64,000 nucleotides of DNA from Streptomyces hilarionis (GCF_024539675.1 NZ_JAHHIT010000041.1:1-64000); one strand, 5' to 3'; numbered from the stretch's first letter, positions 34,809-44,216 are shown. Notes: generated by a model from the letters alone, not told the origin. Numbers and translations: made by a program.

Positions 34809-34850
34809 GGGGCGCGGGGAACTGCGCGGCCGGCCACGACGGGCCCGCAG
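34809..34850 (-). repeat. Dispersed Streptomyces intergenic repeat
   Basis: The segment containing GGGGCGCGGGGAACTGCGCG and the following GGCCCGCAG matches a short element I recall as scattered through many Streptomyces intergenic regions. It lies between rhaI and rhaEW. Genome-wide copy number could not be checked here. Confidence 0.6.
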
Positions 34851-34878
34851 TCCGTGACGGACAGGTGACGGCAGAGGC

Positions 34879-36039
34879 CTACGCCCCCCACCCCGCCTGC
34901 TCCCCGCCGACTCGCGAGGCGACGATCTTCTCGGCCCACCCGGACCGCCGGTACGCGGCCATCGGCTCGGGGTCCAGTCCCATCTCCTCGCGCACCTCGC
35001 GCAGCAGCGGACGCACGTCCGTGTTGTACGCGTCCATCACCACGGCGTTCGCCTCCAGGACGTCCCCCGAGGCCTGCGCGGCGGCCAGCGCGGACCGGTC
35101 GACGAGCAGCGCCTTGGCGGTGGCCTCCTGCACGTTCATCACGGACCGGATGATCGCCGGGATCTTCGCCTCGATGTTGTGGCACTGGTCGAGCATGAAC
35201 GCCACCTCGGACGTGAAGCCCCCGCCGCGCACGACCTCGTACATGATCCGGAACAGCTGGAAGGGGTCGGCGGCGCCCACCATCAGGTCGTCGTCCGCGT
35301 AGAACCGCGAGTTGAAGTCGAAGCCGCCGAGCTTGCCCTCCCGCAGGAGCGTGGCGACGATGAACTCGATGTTGGTGCCGGGCGCGTGGTGCCCGGTGTC
35401 CACCACGACCTGCGCCTTGGGGCCCAGTTTGAGGCAGTGCGCGTACGCGGTGCCCCAGTCCGGCACGTCCGTGGAGTAGAAGGCCGGCTCGAAGAACTTG
35501 TACTCCAGCAGCATCCGCTGTCCGTCGCCGAGCCGCTCGTAGACCGCGGCGAGACCTTCGGCGAGCCGGTCCTGCCGCGCGCGGAGGTCGTCCTGGCCGG
35601 GGTAGTTGGTGCCGTCGGCGAACCACAGCTTCAGATCGGTGGAGCCGGTCGCGTCCATGATGTCGACGCACTCCAGCAGGTGCGCGAGGGCCTTGCGCCG
35701 CACCGCCGCGTCCGGGTGGCAGACGCTGCCCAGCTTGTACGCGTCGTCCTGGAAGGTGTTGGAGTTGATCGCCCCCAGCCGCACCCCGCGGTCCTCGGCG
35801 TGTTTCGCAAGTGCGGCGTAGTCCTCCACCTTGTCCCAGGGGATGTGCAGGGCCACGGTCGGAGCCACTCCGGTGAACGCGTGCACCTGGGCCGCGTCGT
35901 CCAGCTTCTCCTGCGGGGTGCGCGGCACGCCCTCCTGGGCGAACACCTTGAAACGGGTGCCTGAGTTCCCGTACGCCCACGACGGCGTCTCGACGGCCTG
36001 GGTCTTCAGCGCGGCCTTCACCGCGGCGAGGTCGGTCAC
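34879..36039 (-). CDS. rhaI: L-rhamnose isomerase
   Basis: A 386-residue TIM-barrel isomerase, of the Pseudomonas stutzeri RhaI type (not E. coli RhaA): [70 protein letters not shown] and [17 protein letters not shown], which contribute metal and substrate ligands. It converts L-rhamnose to L-rhamnulose. GTG 36039 follows AGGAG. First gene of the minus-strand arm; a LacI-type half-palindrome lies 39-50 bp upstream. Confidence 0.95.
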   Translation of the reverse strand: MTDLAAVKAALKTQAVETPSWAYGNSGTRFKVFAQEGVPRTPQEKLDDAAQVHAFTGVAPTVALHIPWDKVEDYAALAKHAEDRGVRLGAINSNTFQDDAYKLGSVCHPDAAVRRKALAHLLECVDIMDATGSTDLKLWFADGTNYPGQDDLRARQDRLAEGLAAVYERLGDGQRMLLEYKFFEPAFYSTDVPDWGTAYAHCLKLGPKAQVVVDTGHHAPGTNIEFIVATLLREGKLGGFDFNSRFYADDDLMVGAADPFQLFRIMYEVVRGGGFTSEVAFMLDQCHNIEAKIPAIIRSVMNVQEATAKALLVDRSALAAAQASGDVLEANAVVMDAYNTDVRPLLREVREEMGLDPEPMAAYRRSGWAEKIVASRVGGEQAGWGA

Positions 36040-36077
36040 TTCGGCTCCTGTGACATCGGTCCGGAACAGCGCCCGGA

Positions 36078-36089
36078 TGAAACGATTCA
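36078..36089. promoter_or_regulatory. LacI-type operator 1 (rhaI side)
   Basis: TGAAA-cg-ATTCA, two 5-bp arms with one mismatch around a CG centre, 39-50 bp upstream of the rhaI start; matches the general LacI-family pattern. Confidence 0.5.
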
Positions 36090-36174
36090 GAACGGGAAGC
36101 TATGAGGCCGCCGGGACAGTGTCAACCCCTCCGGGCAGCTCCGTTGTTCGTGATCGCCGCGTGACCTTCGGCTA

Positions 36175-36189
36175 TCGAAAACTTTTCGA
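36175..36189. promoter_or_regulatory. LacI-type operator 2 (central, perfect)
   Basis: TCGAAAA-c-TTTTCGA is a perfect 7-bp inverted repeat in the middle of the 260-bp divergent region between rhaI and the ABC importer. Confidence 0.65.
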
Positions 36190-36243
36190 GACGTACCCAT
36201 TGACGTGACATGGCCGGGATGCCTAACGTCCCGGCAATCCAGT

Positions 36244-36255
36244 TGAAACCTTTCA
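36244..36255. promoter_or_regulatory. LacI-type operator 3 (importer side)
   Basis: TGAAA-cc-TTTCA, with perfect 5-bp arms, ends 45 bp before the importer ATPase start codon. Confidence 0.55.
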
Positions 36256-36299
36256 CGACGCCGTGAGGGCACGTCCCGGGCGTCGTCGAGGAGCCATCC

Positions 36300-37817
36300 A
36301 TGACCCACCCGTCCGACGCGGGACCGGCCCCGGTGCTGGCGTTGAAGGACGTAGCCAAGTCCTTCGGCGCCGTTCGCGCCCTGCGGGGCGTCTCCCTGGA
36401 GCTGTTCCCCGGCGAGGTGCACGCCCTCGCCGGTGAGAACGGCGCGGGCAAGTCGACCCTCATCAAGACGCTCGCGGGAGTGCACCGACCCGACGCCGGT
36501 CGGGTACTGCTCGACGGCGAGCCCGTCGTCTTCCACGGTCCCGGCGACGCCCGCGACGCCGGCATCGCCGTGATCTACCAGGAGCCCACGCTCTTCCCCG
36601 ACCTGTCGATCGCCGAGAACATCTTCATGGGCCGCCAGCCCCGGCGGGCCCTCGGCCGTATCGACCACAAGGCCACCCACGAGGCCACCGCCGCCCTGAT
36701 GCGGCGCCTGGGCGTCGAGCTCGACCCCGACCGCCCCGCGCGCGGCCTGTCCATCGCGGACCAGCAGATCGTCGAGATCGCCAAGGCGCTCTCCTTCGAC
36801 GCCCGCGTCCTGATCATGGACGAACCGACCGCCGCCCTCACCGGCAGCGAGGTCGCCCGCCTCTTCGGTGTCGTGCGCACCCTGCGCGAGCAGGGCGCGG
36901 CGGTGCTGTTCATCTCCCACCGGCTGGAGGAGATCTTCGAGATCTGCCAGCGGGTGACCACCCTGCGCGACGGCGCCTGGATCGCCAGCGAGCCGCTGGC
37001 GGACATGACCGAGGACGACCTGGTCCGCCGCATGGTCGGCCGCGACCTCGACGAGCTCTACCCCAAGCAGGACGTCACACCGGGCGAGGTCGCCCTCAGC
37101 GTCCGCCGGCTGACCCGCGAGGGTGTCTTCACCGACGTCTCCTTCGAGGTCAGGCGCGGCGAGATCGTCGGCCTCGCCGGCCTGGTCGGCGCCGGCCGCA
37201 CCGAGGTCGCCCGCGCCGTCTTCGGCATCGACCGCTGGGACGCCGGCGAGGTCGAGGTGCAGGGACGACGGCTCACCAACGGAGCCCCCTCCACCGCGAT
37301 GGCCGCGGGCCTGGCGCTGGTCCCCGAGGACCGGCGCGCCCAGGGCCTGGTGATGGACATGTCCATCGAGCGCAACATCGGCCTGACCGGCCTGCGCACG
37401 ACCGTGAGGGCCGGTCTGATGGACCGCGGCGCCGAGCGCAGCCGCTCCCTCGACTGGGCGGTCAAGCTCCAGGTGAAGTACGCCCGGATCGCCGACACCG
37501 TCAACACCCTGTCCGGCGGCAACCAGCAGAAGGTCGTCCTCGCCAAGTGGCTGGCCACCGGCCCCCAGGTGCTCATCGTCGACGAACCCACCCGGGGCAT
37601 CGACGTCGGCACCAAGGCCGAGGTGCACCGGCTGCTCGGCGAGCTGGCCGCCGACGGGGTCGCCGTTCTGATGATCTCCTCCGACCTGCCCGAGATCCTC
37701 GGCATGGCCGACCGCGTGCTGGTGATGCACGAGGGCCGGCTCGCCGCCGAGATCCCGCGCACCGAAGCCACCGAGGAAACCGTGATGGCCGCAGCCACCG
37801 GGAGGGCCGCCGCATGA
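36300..37817 (+). CDS. rhaT: Rhamnose ABC importer, ATP-binding protein
   Basis: A 505-residue duplicated ABC ATPase of the carbohydrate-uptake (CUT2) class. The first half has Walker [10 protein letters not shown] and signature [15 protein letters not shown] with MDEPTAAL; the second has the degenerate Walker [10 protein letters not shown] typical of CUT2 ATPases, [15 protein letters not shown] and VDEPTRGID. It energises the two permeases that follow. ATG 36300 follows CGAGGAG. First gene of the plus-strand arm, overlapping the next gene by ATGA. The rhamnose substrate is inferred from context; the symbol follows the rhizobial rhaSTPQ naming. Confidence 0.92.
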   Translation: MTHPSDAGPAPVLALKDVAKSFGAVRALRGVSLELFPGEVHALAGENGAGKSTLIKTLAGVHRPDAGRVLLDGEPVVFHGPGDARDAGIAVIYQEPTLFPDLSIAENIFMGRQPRRALGRIDHKATHEATAALMRRLGVELDPDRPARGLSIADQQIVEIAKALSFDARVLIMDEPTAALTGSEVARLFGVVRTLREQGAAVLFISHRLEEIFEICQRVTTLRDGAWIASEPLADMTEDDLVRRMVGRDLDELYPKQDVTPGEVALSVRRLTREGVFTDVSFEVRRGEIVGLAGLVGAGRTEVARAVFGIDRWDAGEVEVQGRRLTNGAPSTAMAAGLALVPEDRRAQGLVMDMSIERNIGLTGLRTTVRAGLMDRGAERSRSLDWAVKLQVKYARIADTVNTLSGGNQQKVVLAKWLATGPQVLIVDEPTRGIDVGTKAEVHRLLGELAADGVAVLMISSDLPEILGMADRVLVMHEGRLAAEIPRTEATEETVMAAATGRAAA

Positions 37818-38908
37818 CGGTGACCACGTCCCACGAGGCACCCGTCGCCGAGACGCCGAGGTCCAGCGGCACCCGGCTGGTCGACCGCGTCTTCAGGATG
37901 CGCGAACTCGCCATCCTGGTCGTCTTCCTGGTGATGATCGCCGTCACCCAGGCGGGCAACAGCGAGTTCCTGTCCGAGCAGGGCATCAAGGACCTGCTGC
38001 TCAACGCGACCATCCTGGTGCTGGTCGCCACCGGCCAGTCCCTGGTCGTCATCACCCGCAACGTCGACCTGTCGGTCGGCTCCACCCTCGGCATCAGCGC
38101 CTTCGCCGCCGGCGCCTATCTGCACGGCGGCGGCAACCCGGTGATCGCGATCGTGCTGGCGGTGCTGCTCGGCATCGGCTTCGGGCTGCTCAACGGCCTC
38201 CTGGTCAGCCTCGGCCAGGTGCCCGCCCTCGTCGTCACCCTCGGCACGCTCTACATCATCCGGGGCATCGACTCCATCTGGGTCGGCTCACGGCAGATCA
38301 CCGCGGCCGACCTGCCCGGCTCGTTCGTCGACTTCGGCTCCGGCGGTCTCTCCGCGGTGCCCTGGCTCGCGCTGATCGCGCTCGCCGTCCTCGTCGCCAC
38401 CGCGTACTACCTCAAGCACTTCGGCAGCGGCCGCGAGCTGTACGCGCTCGGCTCCAACCCGGAGGCCGCCCGCCTGGCCGGCATCCCGGTCCGCAAGCGG
38501 ATCCTCACCGCCTACACCTTCTGCGGCGGCCTCGCCGGCCTCGCCGGGGCGATGTACCTGGCCCGGTTCGGCAACGTCGACTCCGGCACCGGCAGCGGCT
38601 ACGAACTGACCGTCGTCAGCGCGGTCGTGGTCGGCGGCGTCGTCTTCACCGGCGGCTCCGGCAGCGTCTACGGCGCGGCCCTCGGCGCGCTGCTGCTCAC
38701 CTCCATCAACAGCGTCCTGCCCGCCCTCGGCGTGAGCTCGGTCTGGGTGCTCGCCATCAACGGCGTGCTGCTCCTGCTCGCCATCGCCGTCGACCGGGTC
38801 GTCGCCGTACGGGTGGCGTCCGCGCTCAAGAAGAAGTCGGCCGCGGCGCGCACCGCCGGCGCCCCCGCGAAGACCACCGCCCAGAAGGGAGACGCCGGCC
38901 ATGCCTGA
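37814..38908 (+). CDS. rhaP: Rhamnose ABC importer, permease 1
   Basis: A 364-residue CUT2-type permease (RbsC-like) with about nine to ten hydrophobic segments; the family motif [33 protein letters not shown] contacts the ATPase. A basic-Ala tail ([21 protein letters not shown]) follows the last helix. ATG 37814 overlaps the ATPase stop (ATGA) and its own 3' end overlaps the next permease by 8 bp, so the four transport genes are tightly coupled. Confidence 0.92.
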   Translation: MTVTTSHEAPVAETPRSSGTRLVDRVFRMRELAILVVFLVMIAVTQAGNSEFLSEQGIKDLLLNATILVLVATGQSLVVITRNVDLSVGSTLGISAFAAGAYLHGGGNPVIAIVLAVLLGIGFGLLNGLLVSLGQVPALVVTLGTLYIIRGIDSIWVGSRQITAADLPGSFVDFGSGGLSAVPWLALIALAVLVATAYYLKHFGSGRELYALGSNPEAARLAGIPVRKRILTAYTFCGGLAGLAGAMYLARFGNVDSGTGSGYELTVVSAVVVGGVVFTGGSGSVYGAALGALLLTSINSVLPALGVSSVWVLAINGVLLLLAIAVDRVVAVRVASALKKKSAAARTAGAPAKTTAQKGDAGHA

Positions 38909-39893
38909 GTCCCTCACCCGCGCCGTCCGCTGGGACACGGTCGTCGGCGCCCTCCTGATCGTCCTGCTGCTGTTCTCGTTCACCTTCGTGGACGGCTTCG
39001 GCAACGCCCTCAACCTGTCCTTCCTGATCGGCAACACCCTGCCCATCGCCCTGGTCGCGCTGCCGATGACCCTGCTGGTCGTCTCCGGCGAGATCGACCT
39101 GTCGGTCGCCTCCACCGCCGGACTGTCCGGCGCGGTGATGGGCGCGCTGTGGAACCAGGGCATGACGATCGAGACGATCATCCCGATCTGCCTGCTGCTC
39201 GGCGTGGCGTGCGGGCTGGTCAACGGACTGCTCGTGACCCGGCTCGGGCTGCCGTCCCTCGCCGTCACCATCGGTACCCTCGCCGCCTACCGGGGCATCG
39301 CGCAGATCGTCCTCGGCTCCGACGCGGTCACCGACTTCCCCACCCAGTACCTGGACTTCGCGGCCGGCCGAGTGGGCGACAGCTTCCTCCCGCAGGCCTT
39401 CCTGCCCTTCGTCGTGCTCCTCGCCGTCGCCGTGGTCGTCCTGCACGCCACCCCCTTCGGCCGCTCGCTCTTCGCGATCGGCGCCAGCGAGGAGGCCGCC
39501 CGGTTCGCCGGCGTCCGGGTCAAGCGGCACAAGCTGATCCTGTTCACGGTGACCGGCCTGATGGCCTCCCTCACCGGCATCTTCTGGGCCCTGCACTACG
39601 CCAGCGCCCGCTACGACAACGCCACCGGCCTCGAACTCTCCGTCATCGCGGCCGTCCTGCTCGGCGGCATCGACTTCGACGGCGGCAAGGGCACGCTCGG
39701 CGGTGCGATCGCCGGAGTCTTCCTGCTCGGCGCCGCGCAGAACGTGATGAGCCTCCAGGACGTCTCCGCACAGTCGCAGATCGTCGTCACCGGCGTCCTG
39801 CTCGTCGTCTCCGTGCTCGGCCCCCGGGTCGCACGGCAGATCTCCGTCGCACGGGCCGGCCGCAGAGCCGCGGCCCCGACTCCGACGGCTTAA
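38901..39893 (+). CDS. rhaQ: Rhamnose ABC importer, permease 2
   Basis: A 330-residue CUT2 permease paralogous to the previous one, with GASEEAARFAGVRVKRHKLILFTVTGLMASL as the coupling loop and about nine hydrophobic helices. The pair probably forms a heterodimeric pore. It starts inside the preceding gene (8-bp overlap, AAGGGAGA upstream) and is followed 33 bp later by the binding protein. Confidence 0.92.
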   Translation: MPESLTRAVRWDTVVGALLIVLLLFSFTFVDGFGNALNLSFLIGNTLPIALVALPMTLLVVSGEIDLSVASTAGLSGAVMGALWNQGMTIETIIPICLLLGVACGLVNGLLVTRLGLPSLAVTIGTLAAYRGIAQIVLGSDAVTDFPTQYLDFAAGRVGDSFLPQAFLPFVVLLAVAVVVLHATPFGRSLFAIGASEEAARFAGVRVKRHKLILFTVTGLMASLTGIFWALHYASARYDNATGLELSVIAAVLLGGIDFDGGKGTLGGAIAGVFLLGAAQNVMSLQDVSAQSQIVVTGVLLVVSVLGPRVARQISVARAGRRAAAPTPTA

Positions 39894-39926
39894 CTCCGCC
39901 TCGCACACTCGTAAAGGAACCCCGTG

Positions 39927-41009
39927 ATGCGCAAGTCATCCCTCCGTCGTGCCTGCGCGGCCCTGGCCGCCGTCTCCTCCCTCGCGCTCGCCGCCACCGC
40001 CTGCGGCGGCACGACCAAGGAGGACGTGAAGAACGAGAGCACCGGCGCCGCCGCCTCCGCCGGCAAGGCCGACCCGAACGCGGCCACCAAGAAGGGCCTG
40101 ACCGTCGGCTTCCTGCCCAAGCAGGTCAACAACCCCTACTTCACCTCCGCAGACAAGGGCGGCGAGGCGGCCCTGAAGGACCTGGGCTCCGGCTACAAGG
40201 AGGTCGGCCCCTCCAGCGCCACCGACACCTCCAGCCAGGTCAGCTACGTCAACACGCTCACCCAGCAGCAGGTCGACGCGATGGCCGTGTCCGCCCAGGA
40301 CCCGGGCGCCCTGTGCACCGCGCTCAAGCAGGCCATGAGCAACAAGATCAAGGTCGTCACCTACGACTCGGACACCAACCCCGAGTGCCGCAACGCCTTC
40401 GTCTCGCAGGCCTCCGCCGAGGACCTCGGCCGCACCGAGGTCCAGCTGCTCGCCGAACAGATCGGCTACAAGGGCGAGATCGCGATCCTGTCGGCCGCGC
40501 AGACCGCGACGAACCAGAACGTCTGGATCGACTTCATGAAGAAGGAGCTGGCCGACCCGAAGTACAAGGACGTCAAGCTCGTCAAGGTGGCCTACGGCAA
40601 CGACGACGCCCAGCAGTCCTTCCAGCAGACCCAGGGCCTGCTCCAGCAGTACCCGAACCTCAAGGGGATCATCTCCCCGACCACCGTCGGCATCAAGGCC
40701 GCCGCCCAGTACCTGTCGGGCTCCAAGTACAAGGGCAAGGTCAAGCTGACCGGCCTCGGCACGCCCAACGACATGCGCACCTACGTCAAGAACGGCACCG
40801 TCGACGCCTTCGAGCTGTGGGACCCCGCGAAGCTCGGCGCGCTGGCCGCCCGGACGGCGGTCGCCCTCGTCTCGGGCCAGATCACCGGCAAGGAGGGCGA
40901 GACCTTCAAGGCCGGCACCACCACTTACACCATCGGCAAGGACGGCGTGATCAGCCTCGGCAAGCCGACCGTGTTCGACGCCAAGAACATCGACCAGTTC
41001 AACTTCTAG
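39927..41009 (+). CDS. rhaS: Rhamnose ABC importer, substrate-binding lipoprotein
   Basis: A 360-residue periplasmic-binding-type protein. The signal ends in a lipobox (ALAATAC, acylated Cys near residue 26), after which a low-complexity spacer leads to the sugar-binding fold (LTVGFLPKQVNNPYFTSADKGGEAAL, YDSDTNPECRNAFVSQA, GIISPTTVGIKAAAQYL). It captures the sugar outside the membrane and delivers it to the RhaPQ pore. I chose ATG 39927 because AAAGGA lies 8 bp upstream; a GTG three bases earlier is also possible. Confidence 0.92.
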   Translation: MRKSSLRRACAALAAVSSLALAATACGGTTKEDVKNESTGAAASAGKADPNAATKKGLTVGFLPKQVNNPYFTSADKGGEAALKDLGSGYKEVGPSSATDTSSQVSYVNTLTQQQVDAMAVSAQDPGALCTALKQAMSNKIKVVTYDSDTNPECRNAFVSQASAEDLGRTEVQLLAEQIGYKGEIAILSAAQTATNQNVWIDFMKKELADPKYKDVKLVKVAYGNDDAQQSFQQTQGLLQQYPNLKGIISPTTVGIKAAAQYLSGSKYKGKVKLTGLGTPNDMRTYVKNGTVDAFELWDPAKLGALAARTAVALVSGQITGKEGETFKAGTTTYTIGKDGVISLGKPTVFDAKNIDQFNF

Positions 41010-41061
41010 CCGCCGGTCGCCCCGACGGTCGCTTCCCCCCCCCACGAAGGAGCGGTACTTC

Positions 41062-41382
41062 ATGCAGCGCGTCTGCTTCCTGCTCAAGGTCCGCCAGGAC
41101 CGGCTCGCCGAGTACCGCGAACGCCACGCCGCCGTGTGGCCGGAGATGCTCCAGGCTCTCTCGGCCACCGGCTGGCACAACTACTCGCTCTTCCTGAGAG
41201 ACGACGGCCTGCTCGTCGGCTACCTGGAGACCGAGGACTTCGCCGCCGCCCAGGCCGGCATGGAGGCCACCGGCGTCAACGCCCGCTGGCAGGCGGAGAT
41301 GGCCCCCTTCTTCGAATCCCTCGACGGAGCCCGTCCCGACGAGGCGATGAAGCCCCTCACCGAGGTGTTCCACCTCGCCTGA
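41062..41382 (+). CDS. rhaM: L-rhamnose mutarotase
   Basis: A 106-residue dimeric alpha/beta-barrel enzyme with the RhaM features: YRERHAAVWPEMLQALSATGWHNYSLFL, LVGYLETEDF, NARWQAEMAPFF and FHLA at the end. It interconverts the alpha and beta anomers of L-rhamnose so that the isomerase is not limited. Ribosome site GAAGGAGCGG. Sits directly behind the importer genes (52-bp gap) and before the secreted propeller gene. Confidence 0.95.
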   Translation: MQRVCFLLKVRQDRLAEYRERHAAVWPEMLQALSATGWHNYSLFLRDDGLLVGYLETEDFAAAQAGMEATGVNARWQAEMAPFFESLDGARPDEAMKPLTEVFHLA

Positions 41383-41477
41383 CGCTCCGGCACCGCCCCC
41401 GCCGTTCCCCGCTCCGACCGTGCCCCACGCACGCTCCCTTTCGTTCCCCGCTCTCGCAGACGATGGAGTCCTCCGAG

Positions 41478-42902
41478 ATGAGACGACGCACCCTGCTGGC
41501 CGGCGCTCTGCTGAGCGCCGCGGCGTCCCCCGTCCTCGCCGCCGGCACCGCCCGCGCCGCCGACCCCGGCCCTTCGGTCACGAAGAAGGCCACCACGCAA
41601 CTCGACGCCACCGCATTGTTCTTCGTGTCCTACGACGGCCTGGTCAACAACAACTCGTTCCAGAAGAACGGCCTGCTGACCTACAAGGGCCACCAGTACG
41701 CCACCTGGTACACCTCCACCAGGAACGCGGTCGTCGCCCGGCGCGTCCTCGGCGGCGCCACCTGGTCCACCGTCACCCTCACCCACCAGCTCAAGGCCAA
41801 CGACTCCCACAACGTCATCTCCATGGGCGTGTCGAGGACCGACGGCCGCCTCCACCTCACCATGGACTCCCACAGCGACGGCTTCTTCTACGTCAAGTCC
41901 GTCGCCGGACTCCTCGACAACCCGGCGACCACCTCATGGACCTCGTCCGTCTTCGGCGCCGTGCAGACCACCCTCGACGGTCTCGCCCTCACCACGCAGT
42001 TCACCTACCCGCAGTTCGTCGCCACCCCCGAGGGCCGACTCCAGCTCGGCTACCGGGCCGGGATCTCCGGCAACGGCCGCAACGCCCTGGCCGAGTACGA
42101 CGGTTCGACGTGGACGAACCTGGGGGAGTGGTCCGCCTCCACCGGCACCTACACCAGCGAGCACGGCTCCTCGACCGCCCGCAACATGTACCTGCACGGC
42201 ATCGACTACGGCGTCGACGGCCGGCTGCACTCGTTCTTCACCTGGCGCGAGCAGAACAGCGCGGTGATGTGCTCCGGCGGCGGCATCACCAACCACGACA
42301 CCGGCTACGTGTACTCCACCGACCGCGGCCGTACCTGGCGCAACAACGCGGGCACCGTGGTCGGCACCACCGGCAGCTCCGACACCGTCGCCGTCACCGA
42401 CGCCGGACTCGTCGTGGACGCGCTCAACCCCGACCACTCCCTGATGAACCAGGAGAGCCAGGCCACCGACTCCGCCGGCCTGCCGCACGCGATCATCAGC
42501 TATGTCCCCGGCCGCTTCGGCCAGTGCACCACCGGCTACGTCGCCGACCGCACCGCCAACGGCCGCGCCTTCCACCTGCGCAAGAACTCCTCCGGGAAAT
42601 GGCAGAAGACGGAGATCCCCGTCGTCCTCGGCTCCAGCCAGCGCACCAAGCTGGTCCTGGACACGTACGACAACGCCTACGCGATCTTCCCCTTCGGCCG
42701 GATCGCCGGTGCCTCGAAGGCCTCCGGGTACACCGACTGGACGGTGCTCTTCGACGGCAGCGGCCTCAACGCCTTCGGCGAGGTCGTGATCGACGAACTG
42801 CGCGTCAAGGCCGACAACACCCTGTCGTTCATGTACCAGGAGAAGTCGAGCGGGACGACCCCCTCGGCGCTCCGGGTCGTGGACTTCGCCCTGCCCGCAT
42901 GA
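41478..42902 (+). CDS. Tat-exported BNR-repeat beta-propeller protein, probable rhamnose-polymer-active enzyme
   Basis: A 474-residue secreted protein. MRRRTLLAGALLSAAASPVLA is a twin-arginine-type signal ending near ARA. The mature part is a propeller of the BNR_4 type with conserved blocks WYTSTRNAVVARRVLGG, DSHNVISMGVSRTDGRLHLTMDSHSD, TQFTYPQFVATPEGRLQLGYR and YVYSTDRGRTWRNN. Related folds include PL24/PL25 ulvan lyases and the rhamnose-releasing PL42 and GH145 enzymes. Location between rhaM and the LacI regulator strongly suggests it frees rhamnose-containing sugars outside the cell, but the exact chemistry is inference. ATG 41478 (GGAG upstream) is preferred over 41463. Confidence 0.8.
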   Translation: MRRRTLLAGALLSAAASPVLAAGTARAADPGPSVTKKATTQLDATALFFVSYDGLVNNNSFQKNGLLTYKGHQYATWYTSTRNAVVARRVLGGATWSTVTLTHQLKANDSHNVISMGVSRTDGRLHLTMDSHSDGFFYVKSVAGLLDNPATTSWTSSVFGAVQTTLDGLALTTQFTYPQFVATPEGRLQLGYRAGISGNGRNALAEYDGSTWTNLGEWSASTGTYTSEHGSSTARNMYLHGIDYGVDGRLHSFFTWREQNSAVMCSGGGITNHDTGYVYSTDRGRTWRNNAGTVVGTTGSSDTVAVTDAGLVVDALNPDHSLMNQESQATDSAGLPHAIISYVPGRFGQCTTGYVADRTANGRAFHLRKNSSGKWQKTEIPVVLGSSQRTKLVLDTYDNAYAIFPFGRIAGASKASGYTDWTVLFDGSGLNAFGEVVIDELRVKADNTLSFMYQEKSSGTTPSALRVVDFALPA

Positions 42903-42934
42903 CCCGTACCCGTACCCGTACCCGGACAGGGGTG

Positions 42935-42970
42935 CGGCGGGATGACGGTAATGTGAAGGCCGTCCCGCCG
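42935..42970 (+). terminator. Inverted repeat after the propeller gene
   Basis: CGGCGGGA (42935-42942) pairs perfectly with TCCCGCCG (42963-42970) with further inner pairing, 33 bp after the stop codon. It may terminate the importer operon or be an operator of the regulator gene. A short CCCGTA hexamer repeat (four copies, about 42903-42924) precedes it. Confidence 0.5.
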
Positions 42971-42999
42971 TGCCCCGTTCCCCTGGAGGTTCCCGCCTG

Positions 43000-44040
43000 A
43001 TGGCCCAGTCGGTGGGTATCAAGGACGTCGCCCGTGCCGCCGGAGTCTCCGTCGGCACGGTGTCCAACGTCATCAACCGCCCCGACACGGTCGCCACGGA
43101 GACCCGTGCCCGGGTCCTGTCGGCGATAGACCGCCTCGGGTACGTCCGCAGCGAGTCCGCCCGCCAGCTGCGCGCGGGGCGCAGCCGGATCATGGGGCTG
43201 CTCGTCCTGGACATGGGCAACCCCTTCTTCGTCGACGTCGCCCGCGGCGCCGAGCGGGCCGCCCGGGACGCCGGCCTCGGCGTGATGGTCTGCAACAGCG
43301 CCGAGAGCGCCGGGGAGGAGGCCGAGTACCTGTCCCTCTTCGCCGAGCAGCGGGTGCGCGGCGTGCTGCTCACCCCGGCCGACGCCACCGGCCGCAACAT
43401 CGCCTCCTTCCGCCGGCACGGCATCCCCTTCGTGCTGGTCGACCGGGTCTCCGAGGGCACGGCCGAGTGCTCGGTGTCGGTGGACGACGTGGCGGGCGGC
43501 GCGCTCGCCGTCCGGCATCTCGTCGACGCCGGCCACCGCTCCATCGCCTACGTCAGCGGCCCGCCCGGCTTCACCCAGGTCCGCGACCGCCGCACCGGCG
43601 CGCTGAACGCCCTCGCCGAGGCCGGCCTCGGCCCCGACAGCCTGCGCGAGCTGCCCACCGAGCGGCTCGACGTCGCCGCCGGACGTGACGCGGGCGCCCG
43701 GCTGCTCGGCCTCGCCGACCGCCCCACCGCCGTGTTCTGCGCCAACGACCTGCTCGCCCTCGGCGTCCTTCAGGCGATGTACGCGGCCGGCGTCAAGGTC
43801 CCCGACGACCTCGCCATCGTCGGCTACGACGACATCGAGTTCGCGGCCGCCGCCGCCGTCCCGCTCACCTCGGTGCGGCAGCCCGCCGTGACCATGGGCG
43901 CCCTGGCCGCCGAGATGCTGCTGGAGGAGACCGAGGAGGACGCCGCGGGCGCCGACGGCGAGAGGCGGACGCACGAGCACCGACGCGTGGTGCTCCAGCC
44001 GGAGCTGGTGGTGCGCAGGTCCAGCCTGTCCGCACGGTGA
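43000..44040 (+). CDS. rhaR: LacI-family transcriptional regulator of rhamnose genes
   Basis: A 346-residue regulator. The N-terminal helix-turn-helix GIKDVARAAGVSVGTVSNVINRPDTV and hinge region are followed by a periplasmic-binding-type effector domain (GLLVLDMGNPFFVDVARGAE, VFCANDLLALGVLQAM, VGYDDIEFAAAA). It most likely represses the divergent rhamnose operons through the three LacI-type repeats at 36078-36255 and is released by rhamnose or a metabolite. GGAGG lies 10 bp ahead of ATG 43000. The symbol is used by analogy; the E. coli RhaR is an AraC-type protein, unrelated. Confidence 0.88.
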   Translation: MAQSVGIKDVARAAGVSVGTVSNVINRPDTVATETRARVLSAIDRLGYVRSESARQLRAGRSRIMGLLVLDMGNPFFVDVARGAERAARDAGLGVMVCNSAESAGEEAEYLSLFAEQRVRGVLLTPADATGRNIASFRRHGIPFVLVDRVSEGTAECSVSVDDVAGGALAVRHLVDAGHRSIAYVSGPPGFTQVRDRRTGALNALAEAGLGPDSLRELPTERLDVAAGRDAGARLLGLADRPTAVFCANDLLALGVLQAMYAAGVKVPDDLAIVGYDDIEFAAAAAVPLTSVRQPAVTMGALAAEMLLEETEEDAAGADGERRTHEHRRVVLQPELVVRRSSLSAR

Positions 44041-44063
44041 GAGCCGCGACAGGGCCCGCCCCG

Positions 44064-44176
44064 GCTGAACACCCGTTCAGCAGCGTACTGAGCCGCCGTT
44101 CAGCACGGGGGCGCGCGGCGGTTCTGCGCCTTTCATGATCCCCCGGGCTGTGGAGCCGCCCCGACATGTGCTGAAC
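44064..44176. promoter_or_regulatory. Array of GCTGAAC/GTTCAGC half-sites
   Basis: GCTGAAC-accc-GTTCAGC (44064-44081) is a perfect 7-bp inverted repeat; further half-sites are GTTCAGC at 44098-44104 and GCTGAAC at 44170-44176. The array lies between the rhaR-type stop and the aminopeptidase start and may regulate the latter. Confidence 0.5.
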
Positions 44177-44216
44177 TGGGCCGCGGTCCGCACACCGATC
44201 GTCCCGGGAGCCCTCG

